Shown here: in pieces, positions 27,419-32,905 of the stretch
Numbering within the stretch: position 1 is the first letter of the stretch
Layout of the letters: every line of letters starts with the position of its first letter
Source: an uncultured Bacilli bacterium
GTDB lineage: Bacteria; Bacillota_I; Bacilli_A; RF39; UBA660
Direction of reading: 5' to 3'
Length of the DNA stretch: 32,905 nt
Assembly (NCBI GenBank): GCA_947627435.1
Contig: CANQWB010000013.1
Coordinates: forward strand, 1 to 32,905
Notes under the pieces: generated by a model
Seen by the model: the letters and a program-made list of their open reading frames with translations, nothing else
The model's database searches: none
Told to the model about the DNA's origin: nothing
Made by a program: the position numbers and the translations under genes

Positions 27419-27904
27419 ATGCAAATAGATATCACAAAACTAAAAAGTGGACTTGTTTCCAAAATTATCATTGCTGAGATGAAAACATTTACAAAAAAAG
27501 AATTAGAAGGAACAGAACTTTTGGAACTACAAGATGTACATGTAGATGGAACTTTATATAAAAATAGCATAGATGGATATGAAATGGATGTAACGATTTC
27601 AGGTACTATGGTCTTGCCTTGTGCAATTACACTTGTACCAGTATCCGTTCCATTTACCACAACTGTGCAAGGTAATATAGAAGAAATGCTTTTAGAAATT
27701 GGAAAAATTGATAAAAAAATGGAAAATACTATTGATATTTTTCCAATTATATGGGAAAATATATTGGTAGAAATTCCTTCTCGTGTGATTAGTGAGGATG
27801 CTAAAAACGTTTCTTTAAAAGGAAATGGTTGGAAATTATGCACAGAGGAACAAAAAGAAGAAATCAATCCTGAACTTCAAAAACTAAAGGATTTGTTAAA
27901 ATGA
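27419..27904 (+). CDS. YceD family (DUF177) protein
   Basis: Domain pattern and position directly upstream of rpmF. Confidence 0.82.
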   Translation: MQIDITKLKSGLVSKIIIAEMKTFTKKELEGTELLELQDVHVDGTLYKNSIDGYEMDVTISGTMVLPCAITLVPVSVPFTTTVQGNIEEMLLEIGKIDKKMENTIDIFPIIWENILVEIPSRVISEDAKNVSLKGNGWKLCTEEQKEEINPELQKLKDLLK

Positions 27905-27923
27905 AAAGCGAGGTGTGACTGAA

Positions 27924-28133
27924 ATGAAATTAGAATTACAATTATTTGCGGTACCTTTTCGAAAAGTAAGTAAAACAAGCGGTAGAAAACGTCGTACACA
28001 TTATAAAATAAGTGAAAATGCAACTGTAACTTGTCCAAAATGTGGAGCTGCAGTAAGAGGACATAGAGTATGTGCTAGCTGTGGTACATATAAAGGGAAA
28101 GAAGTTGTAGAAAAAAAAGAAGTAACAGAATAG
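27924..28133 (+). CDS. rpmF: 50S ribosomal protein L32 with atypical N-terminal leader
   Basis: [29 protein letters not shown]..., CPKCG...CASCG zinc motif; RBS AGGTG 8 nt before ATG 27924. Confidence 0.95.
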   Translation: MKLELQLFAVPFRKVSKTSGRKRRTHYKISENATVTCPKCGAAVRGHRVCASCGTYKGKEVVEKKEVTE

Positions 28134-28146
28134 TTACTTTTTTTGT
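28120..28146 (+). terminator. Intrinsic terminator of rpmF
   Basis: AAGTAAC...GTTACTT plus T run. Confidence 0.75.
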
Positions 28147-28221
28147 GTACTATTTTTACAAATATAAAAATATAGATTTTATATTATAAAATGTGTTATA
28201 CTAACAATAGGATGTGATGGT

Positions 28222-28617
28222 ATGAAGAAAAAAGGATTTACATTAATAGAAATGATTGGTGTTGTACTCATTATGGGTTTGCTTACATTACTAATATTAC
28301 CATCAATTGTAAACCAATTAAGCGCCAAAAAAGAAGAGATCAGTCAAGCATCATTAAAGCTAATTTATGATGCAACAGATTTATATGTGAAAGAAAGAGA
28401 AAGTACATATACAATGACAACAGGATCAACCTATTGTATTACATTAGAAACACTAGTAAATGATGGAAAATTAAAAAATACAATAAAAGATTTTACGACA
28501 GAAAAAGAAATTCCATTGAATAAAGTTGTAAAAGTGACAGTGAATGAATATGAAGAGGGAGAATATGTATTAGTCAATTCTGGAGAATGTGAATCGACTA
28601 TTGTGATGGAAAAATAA
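28222..28617 (+). CDS. Type IV prepilin-like protein (131 aa)
   Basis: MKKKGFTLIEMIGVVLIMGLLTLLILP: prepilin peptidase site G|FTLIE. Confidence 0.85.
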   Translation: MKKKGFTLIEMIGVVLIMGLLTLLILPSIVNQLSAKKEEISQASLKLIYDATDLYVKERESTYTMTTGSTYCITLETLVNDGKLKNTIKDFTTEKEIPLNKVVKVTVNEYEEGEYVLVNSGECESTIVMEK

Positions 28618-28642
28618 TGCAAATAAAAGATTAGCAAAGGAA

Positions 28643-28802
28643 TGGAAATTTACAGTACTATATACTGGAACTCATAAATTAGAAGTATGTGGAGCATAGA
28701 GAGGAAATGCTAATTACGGTGGAGGAGTTATCAATAGTGTTACACAATCAAAATATTGGAAATGAAAAAGCTAAAATTATTTTAATATCAATAGCCAAAT
28801 AA
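28643..28802 (+). pseudogene. Decayed remnant of a glycine-rich (ALK/LTK-like) domain coding sequence
   Basis: WKFTVLYTGTHKLEVCGA*RGNANYGGG ... NIGNEKAKIILISIAK* parallels VETFTVPCNGTYKLEVWGAQGG ... NGKAQITLVSLK* of the giant pilin; stops and a frame change intervene. Confidence 0.65.
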
Positions 28803-28810
28803 TATAAGAT

Positions 28811-28842
28811 AAAAAAGAATCTTGAAATATAGATTCTTTTTT
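28811..28842 (+). terminator. Intrinsic terminator
   Basis: AAAAAAGAATCT-TGAAATAT-AGATTCTTTTTT, 12 bp stem. Confidence 0.8.
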
Positions 28843-28850
28843 GCTATAAT
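28822..28850 (+). promoter_or_regulatory. Sigma-A promoter overlapping the terminator
   Basis: TTGAAA (28822-28827), 17 nt, TATAAT (28845-28850). Confidence 0.65.
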
Positions 28851-28919
28851 TGAGATGTCAAATAAAATCATAGAATAGTTTGCGATAAGTATAGAATTTC
28901 AAGTATGCTATTTGTAAAC

Positions 28920-28927
28920 GGGGGGGG
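28920..28927 (+). repeat. G8 homopolymer tract in the 5' UTR of the giant pilin gene
   Basis: Eight consecutive G, then TACTCCC and T7, 36 nt upstream of the ATG at 28964. Confidence 0.7.
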
Positions 28928-28963
28928 TACTCCCTTTTTTTATTGTCTAAAGGAGAGATGTAT

Positions 28964-31555
28964 ATGAAGAAAAAAGGATTTACATTAATAGAATTATTGG
29001 CAGTAATAGTGGTACTATCTGTAATCGCATTAGTGACAGTACCAATGATAGTAGGAGTAGTAGAAAAAGCCAGAATGGGAGCATTCAAAGATAGTGTATT
29101 GGGAGCAATTACAACTATAGATTACTATCTATTAGAAAATAATTTAAGTGAAATACCCGAAGAAGGAATAGAAGTAACAGATTTGGAATTAAAAAATAAT
29201 TCATTAAAATATGGAATGATTACAAAAAATAGTGAAGGCAAAATAGAGGTAGTGGATGTAAGTGATGGAAGATACTGTGCACAAGGAGAGCAAGCAAAAT
29301 TAGAAATATATAAAGGGAAATGTGATTTAACAGTACCAACATGTAAGTTAGAGATAAAAGGAGAAAAAGGAATTAATGAATGGTACGGAAGTAAAGTTAC
29401 AGTAGAAATGGAGACAAGTGAAGCCTTAACAGGAGGACTACAATTTGGAATAGGAAAAGAAGAGAAATATGATAAAAGAGTAGAAAAAGGAAAAAAAGGG
29501 AAAGCAGAGATAGAAGTAGAAGAAAAAGGGAAAATAAGTTGTTATGTAAAGAATGCCGGGAATAAAGCAGGAAGAAATGAAATAGAAGTGAAAATAGATA
29601 GAAGTGAACCAACAGAAGCGAACTTCAGTACAACAACGACAAGTAATAGTATAAAAGTAATAGCGAGAGGAAAAGACGAAGAAAGTGGAATTGTAAGATA
29701 TCAATTCAGTAAAGATGGAGGAGCTAGTTGGACAGAAATACAAGAAAGTGAGATATATGAATTTGAAGGATTAAAACAAGAAGAATATGAAATAAAGGTA
29801 AGAGTATATAATGGGACATATGTAGAGAGAAAGGGAGATAAAAATTTAAAAGCAGAAAGTGAAATTCAAAAAATAAAACCAACTGCAATCAATAATCCAA
29901 GTATAGAACAAACGAGTGCTACAATTGCAACAGGATATACATGGGCGACCAAAAGAGTAATGGAGATAACATATAATCATGAGAATATAACTAACCCAGA
30001 ATACTATTTAAAAAGTAGTGTCACTTCAACAGTAGAGGATGGAGTGATAGAAGGAAGATGTGGAGAAGGGAATACACCAAGTGAATGTAATACAGAAACG
30101 ATAACGACACTACAAGCAAATACATGGTATAAAACAAATCAAGAGACAGTAAGAGTAACATATCAAACGAATGGAGAATTATATGCAGTAACAAGTGATG
30201 GATTAAATATATCAGGGACTGCAACAGCAACCATAGGAGAAACGTCATCAGGGACACCAAGTAAACCCGTGATAACAGGAGGGAACAGTAGTAACTGGTC
30301 AAAAGTAGATATGACAATAAGTGTATCGACAGAATCAAAAGAGGCAAGTGGAATTAAAAAATATCAGTATTACGTAAGTACAAGTAATAGTAGTCAAGCA
30401 GGTGGACAATGGTTAGATTGTACAACAAGTCAAAAGAGTCAAAAGATAACGGTAGAAGGAACAAAATATATTTATTTTAAAGCAATAGCCAATAATGGAA
30501 AGGAAAGCGAAATAAGTGGAAATCAAGTAACGAAAATTGATAAAGGGAACCCAACAGTAAGTGTAAGTGTAAGTGGAAAGATAGCGACAATTACATTAAA
30601 AGATAGTTTAGCGTTAGCGGGCTATCAAGTAACCCAAAACACAAGTACACCATCTAGTTGGACTGCAATAAGTGGAACAAGTGTAAATAAAACATATACA
30701 GCAACAAGTGCAGGTACATACTATGTACATGTTAAAGATGGAGCAGGGAATACAAGTTATACAAATTTTGCGATAGCACAAAATGCATTTTGTGCATATA
30801 AAGCAGGAGATGTAGTAAAAGAATTTGCATATAAAGGCTCAGTAGAAACATTTACAGTACCATGTAATGGAACTTATAAATTAGAAGTATGGGGTGCTCA
30901 AGGCGGTTTAGGTTATAACAATTCTGGAGATAACATGAATAATAGAACACCGCCTAGTGCTGGAAAAGGAGGATATTCTTACGGAAATAAAATATTAACA
31001 AAAAATACTAAATTGTATGTAGTTGTTGGAGGAAGTGGTACTGGTAGTGCTTCAATAGTTAATGGTGGCTATAATGGAGGTGGCTCTAATGCTAGTGGAT
31101 CGTCTGCTTTTTATGGTGGTTCTGGTGGTGGTGCTACTCATATAGCTACAAAAACGGGAGTGTTATCATCATTATCATCTGCAACAGACCGAACGACTGT
31201 GCTAATTGTTGCTGGTGGAGGTGGTGGCTCTGGACAATTTGGAAGTGGTGGTGCCGGTGGTGGGAATACCGGTGGTAGTGGAACCGGAGGCTATTCAAAA
31301 CCAGGTACTGGTGGAGCAGGTGGAGGACTTTCTTCTGGTTATGCATTTGGCATCGGTCAAAATGGGACTTCATATTACGCCGGTGGCGGAGGCGGTGGCT
31401 GGTATGGTGGATATGCTGGTGGACAAGCTGAAGCCGGTGGAGGTGGTTCTGGTTACCTCAATGCAACTTTATTAATTGCAGGAACTACAGGAATGCAAAA
31501 TGGAAAACAATCCGGAAATGGTAAAGCTCAAATTACCCTAGTATCACTTAAATAA
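28964..31555 (+). CDS. Giant type IV pilin-like surface protein with Ig-like middle region and ALK/LTK-like glycine-rich C-terminal domain
   Basis: MKKKGFTLIELLAVIVVLSVIALVTVPMI prepilin signal; repeated DxSxP/KIDxGNPTV-type Ig-like segments; C-terminal FTVPCNGTYKLEVWGAQGG...VLIVAGGGGG...AGGGGGGWYGG. Confidence 0.85.
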   Translation: MKKKGFTLIELLAVIVVLSVIALVTVPMIVGVVEKARMGAFKDSVLGAITTIDYYLLENNLSEIPEEGIEVTDLELKNNSLKYGMITKNSEGKIEVVDVSDGRYCAQGEQAKLEIYKGKCDLTVPTCKLEIKGEKGINEWYGSKVTVEMETSEALTGGLQFGIGKEEKYDKRVEKGKKGKAEIEVEEKGKISCYVKNAGNKAGRNEIEVKIDRSEPTEANFSTTTTSNSIKVIARGKDEESGIVRYQFSKDGGASWTEIQESEIYEFEGLKQEEYEIKVRVYNGTYVERKGDKNLKAESEIQKIKPTAINNPSIEQTSATIATGYTWATKRVMEITYNHENITNPEYYLKSSVTSTVEDGVIEGRCGEGNTPSECNTETITTLQANTWYKTNQETVRVTYQTNGELYAVTSDGLNISGTATATIGETSSGTPSKPVITGGNSSNWSKVDMTISVSTESKEASGIKKYQYYVSTSNSSQAGGQWLDCTTSQKSQKITVEGTKYIYFKAIANNGKESEISGNQVTKIDKGNPTVSVSVSGKIATITLKDSLALAGYQVTQNTSTPSSWTAISGTSVNKTYTATSAGTYYVHVKDGAGNTSYTNFAIAQNAFCAYKAGDVVKEFAYKGSVETFTVPCNGTYKLEVWGAQGGLGYNNSGDNMNNRTPPSAGKGGYSYGNKILTKNTKLYVVVGGSGTGSASIVNGGYNGGGSNASGSSAFYGGSGGGATHIATKTGVLSSLSSATDRTTVLIVAGGGGGSGQFGSGGAGGGNTGGSGTGGYSKPGTGGAGGGLSSGYAFGIGQNGTSYYAGGGGGGWYGGYAGGQAEAGGGGSGYLNATLLIAGTTGMQNGKQSGNGKAQITLVSLK

Positions 31556-31561
31556 AGTAAG

Positions 31562-31590
31562 AGATTCGAATACTTTTCGAATCTTTTTTA
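31562..31590 (+). terminator. Intrinsic terminator
   Basis: AGATTCGAA-TACTT-TTCGAATCT plus T run. Confidence 0.8.
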
Positions 31591-31621
31591 TTCGTTTTGG
31601 AAATTAAAAAATAGTAATATT

Positions 31622-32761
31622 TTAATTTGTATATCTAATATTTTCATTAGAAATACGAAAAATAATTCCTGCCATAATCATATAACTTAATAAACTTGAT
31701 CCACCATAGCTAATAAAAGGAAGCGTAATACCTGTAATTGGCATAATACCATAAGTCATTCCAATATTTTGAAATTGCTGGTAAATTAACATACCTACAA
31801 TACCAGAAATCATATATTTATAAATAGTTGAGTTTGTTTTGATTGCCATATTAATTAATTTAATATCAAAAAAAGCAATTAAAGATAGTAAAAATATAGA
31901 GCCAATAAATCCAAAATTACTTGCATATACAGCAAATATAAAATCAGTTTGTGGTTCTGGAAAATAAATTGGGGTATGTAAAAAACCATGTCCTAAAAGA
32001 CCAGCAGAACCAATTGCAGTCATACCATATTGTAATTGAAAGCCAGTTCCATTAGACCAATCGAGAAGACGATCGACACGCAAAAAGAAACTTGTCCCAA
32101 AAATTTGAATAAATAAATCCTTATTTAAAAAGTAAATAAGAAGTATACTACCGACAGATACTGAAAGTAAAATAAATAGGAGAATAAACCATCTGTACCG
32201 AATACCCGAAACAAATAACATAACAATTGTAATTAATAAATAAATTAAAACAACACCAGTATCTGGTTGTAAAAAAGTCAATATACTTGGAATCAAAACA
32301 ACACCAACAATTTTTAATAAAAATAAAAATTCTTCCCATAACGTTGGATTCGTATAATGACTATGAAATTCTTGTATTAACTTACCAATTAAAATAATCA
32401 GAATAATTTTCATAAATTCACTTGGTTGGATGGTTCCAATACCAGGTAAAGAATACCAACATTTTGCTTCATTGATTTCTTTACCAAAGAAAAATAGACC
32501 AAAAAGGGTAATATTTCCAATAATATAAAGAATCCATGCATTTTTGAGAATATAGGTAGTTCCCATTTTCAAGATAAAAAATGCGATAATAAATCCTACA
32601 AGATACCATAACAGTTGTTTGAAGGCTAAATCTTGCATATTGTCCGCTAAAAGTTTTTGTGCACTAAAAATAGTCATGACACTAATGATTGCGAATAAAA
32701 CCATGCAGGCGAGTAAAAATGGATCTACTTGATACTTTGATTTTTTTAACATAATTTTCAC
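31622..32761 (-). CDS. SEDS family protein (RodA/FtsW-like)
   Basis: Polytopic; KWYSLPGIGTIQPSEFMKI-like (KCWYSLPGIGTIQPSEFMK), PQTDFIFAVYASNFGFIG, PFISYGGSSLLSYM. Confidence 0.9.
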   Translation of the reverse strand: MKIMLKKSKYQVDPFLLACMVLFAIISVMTIFSAQKLLADNMQDLAFKQLLWYLVGFIIAFFILKMGTTYILKNAWILYIIGNITLFGLFFFGKEINEAKCWYSLPGIGTIQPSEFMKIILIILIGKLIQEFHSHYTNPTLWEEFLFLLKIVGVVLIPSILTFLQPDTGVVLIYLLITIVMLFVSGIRYRWFILLFILLSVSVGSILLIYFLNKDLFIQIFGTSFFLRVDRLLDWSNGTGFQLQYGMTAIGSAGLLGHGFLHTPIYFPEPQTDFIFAVYASNFGFIGSIFLLSLIAFFDIKLINMAIKTNSTIYKYMISGIVGMLIYQQFQNIGMTYGIMPITGITLPFISYGGSSLLSYMIMAGIIFRISNENIRYTN

Positions 32762-32905
32762 CTAATATTATCTTACAAGAAAAAAATAAGAACTACAAAC
32801 GAATACCGTTTCTTCGACAAAATTAGTGGCTCAAATGAAAAGTTAAATTTCAGAAGATAGTATTATATAGAATATGTAAGACTAAATTGGTAGAAATAGT
32901 AAAAA

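Noticed and set aside
27229-27867. 212-aa minus-strand ORF opposite YceD
   Set aside because: Overlaps the well supported yceD gene and the tmcAL start; sequence is low-complexity Ser/Ile-rich complement.
29397-30347. Several antisense ORFs across the giant pilin
   Set aside because: Leu/Phe/His/Ser-rich translations expected from the strongly purine-skewed coding strand.
31061-31450. Glycine-rich repeats as a CRISPR or tandem satellite array
   Set aside because: Repeats are irregular coding GGT/GGA runs within an intact reading frame, with no regular spacer structure.
31146-31475. Alternative-frame ORFs in the glycine-rich region
   Set aside because: Composition artefact of GGT/GGA repeats (Val-rich or His/Ser-rich translations).

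Overview
AT-rich chromosomal segment that looks like a low-GC Firmicute/Bacillota relative. No rRNA, tRNA or CRISPR array was recognised. (1) 1-13.3 kb is a secretion/pilus locus. A small Flp-like pilin ORF missing from the ORF track, two paralogous TadE/F-like pseudopilins and a TadZ/CpaE-like protein run directly into a Gram-positive type IV secretion (T4SS) operon: two VirB2-like proteins, VirB6-like, PrgI/VirB3-like, a VirB4 split into two overlapping ORFs, a SpoIID+CHAP wall hydrolase, a lipoprotein and a VirD4-like coupling ATPase. No relaxase or integrase is visible. (2) 13.3-27.9 kb is mostly housekeeping: rhodanese, VTT-domain protein, RmuC, LOG, Lon, SpoVID-like plus YsxE-like pair, YqeG, YqeH, HerA-like ATPase, FemAB-like, TmcAL, YceD. 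(3) The rpmF (L32) gene encodes an unusual leader, [14 protein letters not shown], resembling the Prp-cleaved leader of Firmicutes L27. (4) 28.2-31.6 kb holds two type IV prepilin-like genes. The second is about 863 aa and ends in an ALK/LTK-like glycine-rich domain; a decayed copy of that domain and a G8 tract lie upstream. (5) A RodA/FtsW-family gene closes the window. The strongest leads are the L32 leader, the relaxase-less Tad/T4SS locus with its SpoIID-CHAP hydrolase, and the giant pseudopilin cassette. All homology calls come from motif recognition by eye; no searches were run.
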